From Bradyrhizobium sp. U87765 SZCCT0048 (GTDB taxonomy: Bacteria; Pseudomonadota; Alphaproteobacteria; Rhizobiales; Xanthobacteraceae): a stretch of DNA of 64,000 nucleotides. The position numbers and the translations under genes were made by a program. This document shows positions 34,125-45,722 of the stretch, in pieces. The DNA is taken from positions 930,001 to 994,000 of the forward strand of contig NZ_JAFCMM010000002.1 in NCBI RefSeq assembly GCF_018131225.1, in the 5' to 3' direction. The notes under the pieces are model-generated. The model made no database searches. It was not told the DNA's origin and saw nothing but the letters and a program-made list of their open reading frames with translations. Within the stretch, counting starts at the first letter, position 1. Every line of letters starts with the position of its first letter.

Positions 34125-34157
34125 CAAAAATCCCCCGGACCGTGGGTCCGGGGGATT
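34125..34157 (-). terminator. Rho-independent terminator of the chemoreceptor gene
   Basis: A 13-bp perfect stem (AATCCCCCGGACC and GGTCCGGGGGATT) with a GTG loop lies 36-68 bp after the chemoreceptor stop. Read on the minus strand it is followed by TTTTTG, as expected for an intrinsic terminator. The remaining sequence between the transporter start and the chemoreceptor end shows no gene. Confidence 0.85.
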
Positions 34158-34192
34158 GTCTGAAGCGAGACGTCCGCTCTGGAGGCCGCCCG

Positions 34193-36256
34193 TCAGGCGG
34201 CGCGGATCGTCGCCATGAAGCGGTCGAGTTCCTGCCGAAGCCGGGTGCTTTCCACCGACAGCGTCTGCGCCGAGTTGAGAACGTCGCCGGACGCAGCACC
34301 CGTCTCGCCGGCACCGCGGTTGACCTCGGTGATACTCCCGGCAACTTCCTGCGTGCCCTTGGCGACGCTCTGGACGTTGCGGGCGATCTCCTGGGTCGCC
34401 GAGCTCTGCTGCTCGACGGCAGTGGCGATGGTGGCGGCGATCCGCGAAATCTGACCGATGGTCTGGCCGATCTCCTTGATCGCGGCGACCGATTCCTGGG
34501 TCGCGACCTGCATGCCGGTGATGTGCGAGGAGATCTCGTCGGTCGCCTTTGCGGTCTGGCTCGCCAGCGATTTCACCTCGCTCGCCACCACCGCGAAGCC
34601 ACGGCCGGCTTCGCCGGCGCGGGCGGCCTCGATGGTCGCGTTGAGCGCGAGCAGATTGGTCTGTTCGGCGATCGCCGTGATCAGCTTCACCACGTCGCCG
34701 ATCTGCTGTGCGGCGCGCGACAGTTTGGCGATGCGGGCATCGGTCTCCTCGGCCTGGGTCACCGCCGCGGCGGCGATCCGGCTCGATTCCTGGACCTGAC
34801 GACCGATCTCGTCGACCGACGCCGACAGTTCTTCGGTCGCCGAGGCCACCGACTGCACGTTGGACGAGGCTTCCTCCGAGGCGCCGGCCACGCGGCCGGA
34901 CAGCTCCTGGGTGGTCTCGACCGTGCGGGTCAGCGTACCGGCCGCACTCTCGAGCTGGTTGGCCGACTGCGACACGTTGGACACGATGCCACCGACCGCT
35001 TCCTCGAAGTTGTCGGCGAAGCGATGCAGTTCGGCGCGGCGGGCGTCGCCGGTCGCCTTGTTCTGCGCATCGCGCTCCGCAGCCTCGCGTTCGGCTTTGG
35101 CCACGGCCTGAAGCTTGAACTCCTCGACGGCGCTGGCCATCTCGCCAATCTCGTCCTTGCGGCCCAGACCCGGCAGCACGACATCGAACTTGCCGGTGGC
35201 GAGCTCGCGCATCGCGGCGCACATCCCGATCATCGGACGGGAGATGCCCTGGCCGAGGGTCCATGCCAACAGCGCGCCGAACACCAGGCCGCCGATGCCG
35301 AGCAGCGACACGAAGTTCTTGGTGTCCTGGGCGATGGCGTTGGACTGCGCGGAGATGCGATCCTGCTGGGCCAGCAGGCCATCCTTGACCACCTTGGCGT
35401 CCTTGGTGATCGCACCGGCGGCTTCGGTCATCTGGGCGGTCAGCTCGTCCACCTTCGCCGCGTTCTGCACGAACTTGGTGAAAGAGGTCTGGTAGCCGCC
35501 GAGCTGATCCGAGATCTCCTTGATCTTGGCGCTCAGCTTCTCGTCGCTGGAGGTCAGCGAGGCGAAACTGTTCTTGAGCAGATGGATGCGGGCGGTGGCG
35601 CTGTTGGCGACCGCCTGGTCCGGCTTGACGATGAAGTTGGCGACGTTCGCGGTCACAGCCGCGGACTGCATCGCCATTTCCTTGACGCTCGCCTGGAACG
35701 AGGTCTGGCCGGCGAGCGCGGCAGTGTCGGCAAGGTCCTCGAGGCGGTAACGGAAGAAGTTGCCGAGCCGCAGCAGCTGGTTCGACGCGATCCCCGCGTT
35801 CTCGGTCTTGATCTCGACGACCTGGGCGAACAGCTTGGTGAACTCGTTGTACTTGTCGCCGAGGGCCGAAATCTTCGGCTTGTTCTCCGCGCTGCTGACG
35901 CTTTCGGCGCGCTTGATCGCCTTGGCGAGGTCGCCCTCGGCCGAGCGTGCCGCCGATTCGTCGGCGGCATAGCCGGTCAGGGAGTAGTAGCGGGCGAGCA
36001 GCTGGTAGGCGGCGAGCTCGCGGTCGATGTCACGGGCCGCATCGGTCTCCGACACGATGGCGTGGTAGGAACTGACACCGGCGGAAATCCGCTCGAAGCC
36101 GAAATAGGCGACACCCATGCTCACGGCCGACAGGCCGAGAACGGTGATGAAGCCCAGCATGATCTTGGCGCGAAATCTCAGGTTGGATAAAAAGCCGGGC
36201 TTCTTTTGCTTCTGCGTTCCCTGCTTCTGCCCCCCGGCACCCCTGAACCAGCCCAT
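34193..36256 (-). CDS. Methyl-accepting chemotaxis protein
   Basis: The start at 36256 (MGWFRGAGG) avoids an unlikely 19-codon leader. A membrane helix at about 35-55 is followed by a periplasmic helical domain of about 250 residues, of the helical-bimodular type, then a second membrane helix near 305, a HAMP domain and a long signalling coiled coil. The hairpin tip that contacts CheW and CheA reads AIAEQTNLLALNATIEAARAG at about residue 550. A second receptor-like half-repeat, VARNVQSVAKG, continues to the end. The product is a single-gene unit with its own terminator. The ligand is unknown, but small organic acids are common for this sensor type. Confidence 0.92.
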   Translation of the reverse strand: MGWFRGAGGQKQGTQKQKKPGFLSNLRFRAKIMLGFITVLGLSAVSMGVAYFGFERISAGVSSYHAIVSETDAARDIDRELAAYQLLARYYSLTGYAADESAARSAEGDLAKAIKRAESVSSAENKPKISALGDKYNEFTKLFAQVVEIKTENAGIASNQLLRLGNFFRYRLEDLADTAALAGQTSFQASVKEMAMQSAAVTANVANFIVKPDQAVANSATARIHLLKNSFASLTSSDEKLSAKIKEISDQLGGYQTSFTKFVQNAAKVDELTAQMTEAAGAITKDAKVVKDGLLAQQDRISAQSNAIAQDTKNFVSLLGIGGLVFGALLAWTLGQGISRPMIGMCAAMRELATGKFDVVLPGLGRKDEIGEMASAVEEFKLQAVAKAEREAAERDAQNKATGDARRAELHRFADNFEEAVGGIVSNVSQSANQLESAAGTLTRTVETTQELSGRVAGASEEASSNVQSVASATEELSASVDEIGRQVQESSRIAAAAVTQAEETDARIAKLSRAAQQIGDVVKLITAIAEQTNLLALNATIEAARAGEAGRGFAVVASEVKSLASQTAKATDEISSHITGMQVATQESVAAIKEIGQTIGQISRIAATIATAVEQQSSATQEIARNVQSVAKGTQEVAGSITEVNRGAGETGAASGDVLNSAQTLSVESTRLRQELDRFMATIRAA

Positions 36257-36390
36257 TTGCGAACCACCCCAATCGATTGCCAAACGAAAGTGACCGGGAC
36301 GGCCCCCGGTCACCGTGATAGTTAAAAGTAGGGCAAAATCGATAAGATGCCGTAAATCTCTACCTCTGGTAGTGAGGTAGGGTACGGGCG

Positions 36391-37104
36391 TCAGGCGGCC
36401 TGTTCGGCCGCCCTGGCTGGCTTTTTCGCCACCGCAATGGCCGGTGCGTGCAATTCCTTGCAGTCGGGCGCCAATGTCAGCTTCGGCTCGGTTAGCGACT
36501 GCAGGCGGTCGAGATCCATTCCCGCGACCATTTCGCGCACCACCAGCCCCTCCGGCGTCACGTCGATCACCGCGAGGTTGGTGTAGATGCGCTTCACCAC
36601 CCCCGGCGCCGTGAGCGGCAGCGAGCAGTGATGCCTGATCCGCGGCTCACCCGTCTTGCTGGTGTGCTCCATCAGCACGCGGATGGCACGGGCGCCGACG
36701 GCCAGATCCATGGCCCCGCCGACTCCCGGTGGAAAGTCCGGATCCTCCGTGGTCCAGTTGGCGAGGTCACCAGTGCCCGAGACCTCGAAGGCGCCCAGCA
36801 GGCTGATGTCGAGATGGCCACCGCGGATCATCAGGAACGCGTCGGCATGGTGGACATAGCAACCGCCCGTCACCAGCGTGGTGTAGTTCTTGCCGGCATC
36901 GATGAGATCGTCGTCTTCCTCGCCCGGCTTCGGCGCCGGCCCGAGGCCGAGCACGCCGTTCTCGCTATGGAAAATGACTTCGCGATCCGCCGGCACATAG
37001 CTGGCGGTGAGGGTCGGGATGCCGATGCCGAGATTGACATAGGCCCCCTCGGGCAAATCCTGGGCGGCGCGCCAGGCGATCTGGTGGCGGGTGAGCGGGG
37101 TCAT
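36391..37104 (-). CDS. 3-oxoacid/3-oxoadipate CoA-transferase subunit B
   Basis: The start at 37104 (MTPLTRHQIAWRAA) overlaps the stop of subunit A (ATGA). The 237-aa product has the family features GAYVNLGIGIPTL near residue 20 and SENGVLGLGP near 50, whose Glu is the catalytic residue that forms the CoA thioester. MEHTSKTGEPRI and LPLTAPGVV follow in the second half. The pair moves CoA from succinyl-CoA to acetoacetate or 3-oxoadipate; PcaIJ and ScoAB cannot be separated by eye. It ends in an Ala-rich tail a little longer than usual. Confidence 0.85.
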   Translation of the reverse strand: MTPLTRHQIAWRAAQDLPEGAYVNLGIGIPTLTASYVPADREVIFHSENGVLGLGPAPKPGEEDDDLIDAGKNYTTLVTGGCYVHHADAFLMIRGGHLDISLLGAFEVSGTGDLANWTTEDPDFPPGVGGAMDLAVGARAIRVLMEHTSKTGEPRIRHHCSLPLTAPGVVKRIYTNLAVIDVTPEGLVVREMVAGMDLDRLQSLTEPKLTLAPDCKELHAPAIAVAKKPARAAEQAA

Positions 37105-37817
37105 GCGGCGGCTCCCGAATACTTGGCATAAAGTGGATGATTCCTGGGCGGCAGGCGACCGACCTCGATGACGCGGTCGACGAAAATCCCTGGCGTCACC
37201 ACCGCCTCGGGATCGAGGCTGCCGAGATCGACCATGCGCTCGACCTCGACGATGGTGAGATCCGCGGCCATGGCGCACACCGGATTGAAGTTCCGGCTCG
37301 ACTTTCGATAGGTCAGATTGCCCCAGCGATCGCCATCCGCCGCCTTGACCAGCGCGACGTCGCCGCGCAGCGGCTTCTCGAACACATGCAGGCGCCCATC
37401 GATGACCCGCGTCTCCTTGCCTTCGGCGAGCTTGGTGCCCGCCGAAACCGGCGAGAAGAAGCCGCCCAGCCCTGCTGCAGCGCAGCGCATGCGCTCGCTG
37501 ATCGTGCCTTGTGGCACCAGCTCCAGCTCCAGGCTCTTGCTGCGATAGGCGTTGAGAAAGGCGCTGTAATCGCCCGAACGCGGATAGGAGCAGATCACCT
37601 TGCGGACGCGACCGAGATTGATCAGCCGCGCAAGGCCATGCTCGTCATTGCCTGCATTGTTGGCGACGATGGTGAGGTCACGCGCGCCCTGGTCGCACAA
37701 CGCCTCCAGCAGATGGTCGGCAATGCCGACCGCACCGAATCCCGGCACCAGCACGATCGCGCCATCGCGAATGTCCGCGACCGCCTCCCTGATGTCGTTG
37801 ACCTGCTTGTTGATCAC
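37101..37817 (-). CDS. 3-oxoacid/3-oxoadipate CoA-transferase subunit A
   Basis: The likely start is the GTG at 37817 (INKQVNDIREAVADI), with GGAAAGG 7 bases before it; the frame upstream is not family-like. The 238-aa product has VPGFGAVGIADHLLEAL near residue 25, the CoA-binding glycine loop, and continues with FFSPVSAGTKLAEGKE, as in PcaI/ScoA/AtoD. It forms the two-subunit enzyme with the next gene, with which it overlaps. The neighbouring coxSLM operon is divergent. Loss of one subunit would stop the use of acetoacetate or 3-oxoadipate, depending on the true substrate. Confidence 0.85.
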   Translation of the reverse strand: MINKQVNDIREAVADIRDGAIVLVPGFGAVGIADHLLEALCDQGARDLTIVANNAGNDEHGLARLINLGRVRKVICSYPRSGDYSAFLNAYRSKSLELELVPQGTISERMRCAAAGLGGFFSPVSAGTKLAEGKETRVIDGRLHVFEKPLRGDVALVKAADGDRWGNLTYRKSSRNFNPVCAMAADLTIVEVERMVDLGSLDPEAVVTPGIFVDRVIEVGRLPPRNHPLYAKYSGAAA

Positions 37818-38133
37818 ACCGAACCTTTCCTTCCCGAGGGGGGCCGGCTGCCGTCGCAGTCCGGTCGTGTCGCAGCGCCGCATGACATTGCCGGACGCCT
37901 GTTGTCATTCACCGGTCATTGTTTGCACCCACGCGGCACTGCGACAAGGCCACGCACCGCCGCCCCTGTACGCAAGTTTGTCATAACTCGCGGAACGTGC
38001 ACGCCCGAAAAAGCCGCAGGCGCCGTGCACGCCCGCCGCGCATCCCCTCGTTCGACCAAAATCGTGGTTGCAAAGCCCTCAGGCGGTGCTCTTTAATATT
38101 GGAATAATGAGAAGATATTGAGGGAGAAACGGC
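37818..38133. promoter_or_regulatory. Divergent promoter region of CoA-transferase and coxSLM
   Basis: This 316-bp gap between two divergent operons has no gene. The right part is AT-rich for this genome (TTTAATATTGGAATAATGAG, 38091-38110), a likely promoter for coxS, followed by GAGGGAGAAACGGC as ribosome binding site. No clear operator was found. Confidence 0.4.
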
Positions 38134-38619
38134 GTGCCTACAGTCAAGCTGACGGTCAACGGCAAGGCGGTCTCCGCCGACGTTGAAGATCGAACCCTGC
38201 TCGTCCATCTCTTGCGCGATCACCTCGGCCTCACCGGCACCCACGTTGGATGTGACACCAGCCAGTGCGGCGCCTGTATCGTCCACATCGATGGCCGCGC
38301 GGTCAAATCCTGCACCACCCTCGTCGGCCAGGCCGACGGCGGCAACGTGACGACGATCGAGGGCATCGCCACCGGCGACCAGTTGCACCCGATGCAGGCG
38401 GCATTCCGCGACAATCATGGCCTGCAGTGCGGTTACTGCACGCCGGGAATGATCATGAGCGCGATCGACATCGTCCATCGCCATGGCGGCAAGCTCGACG
38501 AAGCGACGGTGCGTCACGAGCTCGAAGGCAACATTTGCCGCTGCACGGGATATCACAACATCGTCAAATCCGTGCTCGACGCGGCGGAACGCATGAAGGT
38601 GGCCGCCGCGGCCGAATGA
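38134..38619 (+). CDS. coxS: Molybdenum hydroxylase [2Fe-2S] subunit (CoxS-like)
   Basis: The 161-aa product has the plant-type ferredoxin cluster CDTSQCGAC at about 42-50 with a fourth Cys in VKSCTT, and the second cluster GYCTPGMIMSA and NICRCTGY near 100-135. This is the standard two-cluster electron-transfer subunit of xanthine-oxidase-family enzymes. Gene order S-L-M matches form II CODH-like enzymes. It passes electrons from the molybdenum site to the FAD subunit. Confidence 0.93.
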   Translation: MPTVKLTVNGKAVSADVEDRTLLVHLLRDHLGLTGTHVGCDTSQCGACIVHIDGRAVKSCTTLVGQADGGNVTTIEGIATGDQLHPMQAAFRDNHGLQCGYCTPGMIMSAIDIVHRHGGKLDEATVRHELEGNICRCTGYHNIVKSVLDAAERMKVAAAAE

Positions 38620-38716
38620 GTCGCGGCTCCGACGGATTCTTCGCAGCAATCACAGGCGGCAAGCGCCCCGACTCCGCAAGCGTCGCGTGGCCGTCCGCCG
38701 GACAGGGAGAGATCGC

Positions 38717-41071
<2,355 letters not shown>

Positions 41072-41085
41072 CGGGGAGACGAACC

Positions 41086-41886
41086 ATGTACCAGACCACA
41101 TATCATCGCCCCGCCACCGTCGCCGAAGCCACGGCGCTGTTCGCCAAGGGCGCGGAAGCCAAATATCTCGCCGGCGGCCAGACACTGCTGCCGGTGATGA
41201 AGCAGCGCCTCGCGGCGCCGAGCGACGTCATCGACGTCGCCCGGATCAAGGAACTGGTCGGCATCGAGGCGTCGGCCGACACCCTGACCATCAAGGCAGC
41301 GACGACCTATTACGACATCATGACCGATGCGGCGGTGAACAAGGCGATCCCGGCGATCGCCCATCTCACCTCCGTGCTCGGTGATCCCGCCGTGCGCTAT
41401 CGCGGCACCATCGGCGGCTCGATCGCCAACAACGATCCAGCGGCGGACTTCCCCGCCGCGGTGCTGGCCCTCGACGCCACCGTCACCACCAACAAGCGCA
41501 GCATCAAGGCCGCGGACTTCTTCAAGGGCCTGTTCACGACCGCCCTCGAAGATGGCGAGATCATCACCGCGGTCGCGTTTCCGATCCCGGAGAAGGCGGC
41601 CTACGCCAAGTTCCGCCATCCGGCGTCACGCTTCGCGCTCACCGGCACGTTCGTGGCGAAGCTGAAGGGCGGCGAGGTTCGCGTCGCCGCCACCGGCGCG
41701 TCGCAAACCGGCGTGATCCGCGTGCCCGCGATCGAGAGTGCGCTCAAGGCCAACTGGTCGGCTGCGGCGCTCGATGCGATCACCATTCCCGCCAGCGGCA
41801 TGATCGAGGACATCCACGGCAGCGCCGCCTACCGCGCCAACCTCATCAAGGTAATGGCGCAGCGCGCGGTGGCCGAGGCAGGCTAG
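41086..41886 (+). CDS. coxM: FAD-binding subunit (CoxM-like)
   Basis: The start at 41086 (MYQTTYHRPATVAEA) follows a GGGGAGACGAACC site. The 266-aa protein has YLAGGQTLLPVMKQRLA near residue 25 and TIGGSIANNDPAADFPA near 110, the two FAD pyrophosphate-binding motifs of the family. It accepts electrons from CoxS and passes them on to quinone. Length is usual. The three genes form one operon; no coxD-G maturation genes appear in the window. Confidence 0.9.
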   Translation: MYQTTYHRPATVAEATALFAKGAEAKYLAGGQTLLPVMKQRLAAPSDVIDVARIKELVGIEASADTLTIKAATTYYDIMTDAAVNKAIPAIAHLTSVLGDPAVRYRGTIGGSIANNDPAADFPAAVLALDATVTTNKRSIKAADFFKGLFTTALEDGEIITAVAFPIPEKAAYAKFRHPASRFALTGTFVAKLKGGEVRVAATGASQTGVIRVPAIESALKANWSAAALDAITIPASGMIEDIHGSAAYRANLIKVMAQRAVAEAG

Positions 41887-42003
41887 ACCCACCCGACCGA
41901 CTGATCACGCTGATCCGGCGCCCGAGTCTTCGCGCGCCGGATTTTCTTTGGAATCGCGGCCCCGGAGCTTTCTTCGCCGGCCGATCCGGATTCCGGATAG
42001 TGT

Positions 42004-42612
42004 ATGCCCATGACCGACGACCGCCTGTCCGCCCCTGCCGCACTGCGCAACCGGGACCCCATCCTCGACGTCTTGCGCAGCATCCTGCCCGCGCGCGGCA
42101 CCGTGCTGGAGATTGCGAGCGGCAGCGGCGAGCATGTCCTGCACTTCGCCCGCCATCTGCCGAACCTGATCTTTCAACCGTCCGATCCGGGCACGGCCGA
42201 GCAACGCAGCATCGCGGCCTGGATCACCGACAGCGGCCTTGGCAATGTCAATCCACCGATCGCTGTCGATGCCGCCGCACCGCCATGGCCGATCGCTCAC
42301 GCCGACGCCATGCTCTGCATCAACATGATCCACATCTCGCCATGGACCGCGACGGAGGGTCTGATGCGCGGCGCCGCCGCGATCCTGCCGCCGGGCGCGC
42401 CACTCTATCTCTATGGTCCCTATCGGCGCAGCGACGCGCCGCTCGAGCCCAGCAATGCAGCCTTCGACGCCAGCCTGCGCAACCGCAATCCAGCATGGGG
42501 CCTGCGCCTGCTCGACGACGTCGCCGCGCTCGCCACGGCTCAGGGCTTTTCACCCCCGAGCGTCACGCCAATGCCAGCAAACAATCTCAGCGTGGTCTTC
42601 CGGAAACATTGA
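42004..42612 (+). CDS. DUF938 SAM-dependent methyltransferase
   Basis: The 202-aa protein has the SAM-binding glycine motif VLEIASGSGEHVLHF near residue 32, an acidic strand end PSDPG near 55, and the conserved CINMIHISPW motif near 103, which identify DUF938 methyltransferases. The substrate is unknown. It stands alone, 117 bp after coxM, and the sequence after it is a palindromic repeat. It could share a transcript with coxSLM, but the gap argues for its own promoter. Confidence 0.88.
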   Translation: MPMTDDRLSAPAALRNRDPILDVLRSILPARGTVLEIASGSGEHVLHFARHLPNLIFQPSDPGTAEQRSIAAWITDSGLGNVNPPIAVDAAAPPWPIAHADAMLCINMIHISPWTATEGLMRGAAAILPPGAPLYLYGPYRRSDAPLEPSNAAFDASLRNRNPAWGLRLLDDVAALATAQGFSPPSVTPMPANNLSVVFRKH

Positions 42613-42708
42613 GCTGAAGCGTTTTCGAACGAAGTGGGCACCGGTTCGCGTCAAGAAAACGCGTCAAAACAGAAAATTTAAGCACGGCCAGCCGACAGGC
42701 CATTGCAT

Positions 42709-42807
42709 GTCGTTCCGGGCCGGCGCGCAGCGACGGACCCGGAATCTCGGCTGTCGATCTTGCGGAGGCGAGATTCCGGATCGCCGCAGAGCGGCGTCCG
42801 GAATGAC
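42709..42807. repeat. Nested palindromic intergenic repeat
   Basis: GTCGTTCCGG and CCGGAATGAC form the outer ends, and CCCGGAATCTCGG with CGAGATTCCGGAT form an inner inverted pair. This layout is like the extragenic palindromes common in Bradyrhizobiaceae genomes. It sits between two convergent genes, and could fold as a transcription end or mRNA-stability structure for both. Confidence 0.75.
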
Positions 42808-42846
42808 GGCGCAAACGCCGATGCGCGACTGCTCAGCGCGCCGACG

Positions 42847-43971
42847 CTACGCCGCCGTCTTGTTATCGACCGCCAGCACGCCACGGCGGATCTGGTCTTC
42901 CTCGATCGATTCGAACAGCGCCTTGAAGTTGCCCTCGCCGAAGCCGTCATCGCCCTTGCGCTGGATAAACTCGAAGAAGATCGGGCCGATGGCGTTGGCC
43001 GAGAAGATCTGCAGCAGCACCTTGGTGTGGCCGCCGTTCACCACGCCCTCGCCATCGATCAGGATGCCATTGCGCTGCAGCCGCGCGACGTCCTCGCCAT
43101 GGCCGGGCAGGCGATGGTCGACGCGCTCGAAATAGGTCTCCGGCGGCGACGGCATGAACGGCAGGCCATCGGCCCGCAGCGCCTCGATGGTGCGGTAGAT
43201 GTCCTTTACGCCGCAGGCGATGTGCTGGATGCCTTCGCCGCGGTAGATGTTGAGATATTCCTCGATCTGGCCGGAGTCGCCGGCGTCCTCGTTGATCGGG
43301 ATACGGATCTTGCCATCGGGGCTGGTCAGCGCCCGCGAAAACAGGCCGGAGGCGCGGCCCTCGATGTCGAAGAAGCGGATCTGGCGGAAGTTGAACAGGC
43401 GGCTGTAAAAGCCGGTCCACACATCCATGCGGCCGCGATGGACGTTGTGGGTGAGATGGTCGAGATAATAGAGGCCGACGCCTTCGGGCCGCGGATTGCG
43501 GCCATTGAGCCACGCGAACTCGGCGTCGTAGGCCGAACCCTTGGCGCCATACTGATCGACGAAATACAGCAGGCTGCCGCCGATCCCCTTGATCGCGGGA
43601 ACGTCGAGGGTCTTCTGCGCGGACGGAACGTCCGCTGGTTCGGCGCCGAGCGAAATGGCGCGCTCATAGGCGCGGCGCGCATCGACCACGCGAAAGGCCA
43701 TCGACGGCGCGCACGGCCCGTGGGCGGCGACGAAGCTGTGGCCGTGGGTGCCGACTTCCTCGTTGACGAGATAGTTCACATCGCCCTGGCGATACATGGT
43801 GATCGCCTTGGTCTTGTGACGTGCAACCGCCGTGAACCCCATCAGGCGGAACAGCGTGTGCAATTCCTCGGGCTGCGGATGGGCGTATTCGACGAACTCG
43901 AAGCCGTCGGTCCCCATCGGGTTGTGGTCGGTAATGGCGGCAGGCGGCGCCTCGTGCGGAAACGGACCCAT
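42847..43971 (-). CDS. hppD: 4-hydroxyphenylpyruvate dioxygenase
   Basis: The start at 43971 (MGPFPHEAPPA) has AGGGAG 8 bases upstream and matches the usual N-terminus; an ATG 10 codons upstream is less likely. The 374-aa enzyme turns 4-hydroxyphenylpyruvate and oxygen into homogentisate in tyrosine breakdown. The two-His-one-Glu iron site is seen as DHLTHNV near residue 175, IQHIACG near 255 and FFEFIQRKGD near 335. Typical length. An Lrp-family regulator is divergent from it, 121 bp away, and probably controls it. Confidence 0.96.
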   Translation of the reverse strand: MGPFPHEAPPAAITDHNPMGTDGFEFVEYAHPQPEELHTLFRLMGFTAVARHKTKAITMYRQGDVNYLVNEEVGTHGHSFVAAHGPCAPSMAFRVVDARRAYERAISLGAEPADVPSAQKTLDVPAIKGIGGSLLYFVDQYGAKGSAYDAEFAWLNGRNPRPEGVGLYYLDHLTHNVHRGRMDVWTGFYSRLFNFRQIRFFDIEGRASGLFSRALTSPDGKIRIPINEDAGDSGQIEEYLNIYRGEGIQHIACGVKDIYRTIEALRADGLPFMPSPPETYFERVDHRLPGHGEDVARLQRNGILIDGEGVVNGGHTKVLLQIFSANAIGPIFFEFIQRKGDDGFGEGNFKALFESIEEDQIRRGVLAVDNKTAA

Positions 43972-44065
43972 GTCGTTCTCCCTGGACTTTGATGACGACA
44001 TTTTCGGTCATATCGGGCACAATGTTCATGCATAATGGGGCACGACATCCCTAAGAAACGCACGT

Positions 44066-44075
44066 TTTGTGCAAA
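44066..44075. promoter_or_regulatory. Possible Lrp-family operator
   Basis: TTTGTGCAAA is an inverted repeat (TTTG-TG-CAAA) just before the ribosome binding site of the Lrp-like gene, in the shared hppD promoter region. Lrp-family proteins bind such short palindromes, but there is only one clear copy. Confidence 0.25.
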
Positions 44076-44092
44076 CGGGAGGGCATTTCTGC

Positions 44093-44599
44093 ATGACAAC
44101 CACGGGGGCTGTGGAGGTCGACACCTTTGACCTCAGGATCCTGGCCGCCCTGCAGGATGATGGCCGCCTGACCAACCAGGAGCTGGCGGACATCGCCGGT
44201 CTCTCCGCCTCACAATGCTCGCGCCGCCGCACCCGTCTCGAGGAGGCGCGGATCATCCAGGGCTATCACGCCGACCTGGCCGGCGAAGCGCTTGGCTTCA
44301 ACGTGATCGCACTGGTGCACATCACCCTTGCGACCCACTCCCCCGACAACGCCAAGCGCTTTCGCGACCTCGTGCTACGGGTCGACGACATCCAGGAGGC
44401 CTACGCCCTCACCGGCGATGCCGACTACATGCTCAAGATCGCGCTGCGCGATCTCAAGAGCCTGTCCGATATCGTCAACAATGTGCTGATGCCCCACGAA
44501 AGCGTCGCCCATGTGCGCTCGTCGATCGTGCTCGACTGCCTGAAGACGACGCGAAAGCTGCCGCTGGGGCAACCGCGCTCGGCCGGCGGCGGGCGTTAA
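44093..44599 (+). CDS. Lrp/AsnC family transcriptional regulator
   Basis: The start at 44093 (MTTTGAVEVDTFDLRIL) fits the family N-terminus and has GGGAGG upstream. The 168-aa protein has an N-terminal helix-turn-helix (NQELADIAGLSASQCSRRR, about 30-50) and a C-terminal RAM ligand-binding domain (ALTGDADYMLKIALRD near 110). Position opposite hppD suggests that it senses tyrosine or a related amino acid and controls tyrosine breakdown, as HmgR or related Lrp regulators do; this is inference from context. The tail RSAGGGR is not conserved. Confidence 0.9.
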   Translation: MTTTGAVEVDTFDLRILAALQDDGRLTNQELADIAGLSASQCSRRRTRLEEARIIQGYHADLAGEALGFNVIALVHITLATHSPDNAKRFRDLVLRVDDIQEAYALTGDADYMLKIALRDLKSLSDIVNNVLMPHESVAHVRSSIVLDCLKTTRKLPLGQPRSAGGGR

Positions 44600-44629
44600 C
44601 TTTTACGCCTGTTGCGCGGCAGTTGGGCC

Positions 44630-45420
44630 GCGCGCGATTGATCGTCATCTTGGGGCATGGCGTGAGCCGATCACTAGATGCAGATGGCCTCGCCGCCATA
44701 ACCTGCTGATTCGGCCGATTCGCCCCTGCTTCGTTCAGGCCGCGTTCGAAGCGTTAACGGCGTCAACACGATCGTTACATTTCGACACAAATGCATTGTT
44801 CTGCCCGATGCCGCCGGTCGCGGTGTCGTGTGGCACGGCAAGCGCATACTGCGCTCTGCCGGACTCCCCGCGAAATTAACGATTGCGACACGCCGCGGAG
44901 TCAAACGAACGCGAACCGGGCCTGCGCCCGATCTTGATCTTGTGCCCGCGCATTGGCCCGACCCCAGATGCGGCGGACGCGTTCCGCTGAAATGGCGATT
45001 CGGCCGATTCGCCCCCGTTTCGTTCGAGCAGCGTTCGAAGCGTTAACGGCAGGACCGCACTCGTTACATTTCGACACAAATGCAATGCTCCGGCGCGGCG
45101 TGCGAAACGCGCCTTGGCGGGCGGACGTCGACACCGATCACCTCATGAAATTAACGATTGCCCTGCTCGGCGTGGCGGCATGAGCCCGCATGCGGTCTCT
45201 CTGTGGTCGCCATCTTGTGCCCGCTTGTGTGCACGATCCCCCACATCCGGCACGCGCAATGGAGTGACATGGTGATTCGGCCGATTCGGCCGCGTTTCGT
45301 TCCGACGGCGTTCCAATGGTTAACGGAAACGCTCAAATGCGTCGCATTCTGAGACATGAGCGCAACACTCGTGACCACAATGCCACGACGGCGCCCGTTT
45401 CCATTGACGCTGGGCCGAGC
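44630..45420. repeat. Diverged tandem repeat of about 280 bp, 2.5-3 copies
   Basis: GATTCGGCCGATTCG starts near 44708, 44997 and 45274, each followed by a TTTCGTTC-GCGTT-GTTAACGG pattern; copies one and two also share CGTTACATTTCGACACAAATGCA. GAAATTAACGATTG occurs at 44872 and 45147. Spacing is 289 and 277 bp, so the unit is about 280 bp. No open frame is conserved across the copies in a convincing way. This fills the whole gap before the first cobalamin riboswitch. Confidence 0.75.
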
Positions 45421-45436
45421 CAAATCTTAACGTCTG

Positions 45437-45608
45437 GTTGACGGTTCCCGTTGGGATCAAAAGGGAATGCGGTGAGGACAGCCGTCCGATGCCGCAGCTG
45501 CCCCCGCAACTGTAAGCGACGAGCCTGCCATCCTCAGCCACTGGGCCCTCGGTCCCGGGAAGGCGACGGCGAGGCGACGACCCGCGAGCCAGGAGACCTG
45601 CCGTCAAC
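45437..45608 (+). promoter_or_regulatory. Cobalamin riboswitch 1
   Basis: The ends pair as P1 (GTTGACGG with CCGTCAAC). Inside are the conserved core GCCGCAGCTGCCCCCGCAACTGTAAGCG and the B12 box GAGCCAGGAGACCTGCC. It lies 114 bp upstream of the first TonB receptor gene, so adenosylcobalamin or related corrinoids should turn expression down when plentiful. Confidence 0.95.
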
Positions 45609-45722
45609 GTGGTCACACGCGACGATGTCGGTCGGGGAGTACAGACATTTGCTTCATGCAGGCGCAGGCCTGCACGAGGCCGCGGTTGCTGTGACGTGCC
45701 ACTGCCGTCCACCGAGGCCTTG

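Noticed and set aside
44630..45420. CRISPR array
   Set aside because: Repeats of about 280 bp with internal divergence and no short identical repeats or spacers; no cas genes nearby. The Cas4-like nuclease at 8621 is tied to the helicase operon instead.
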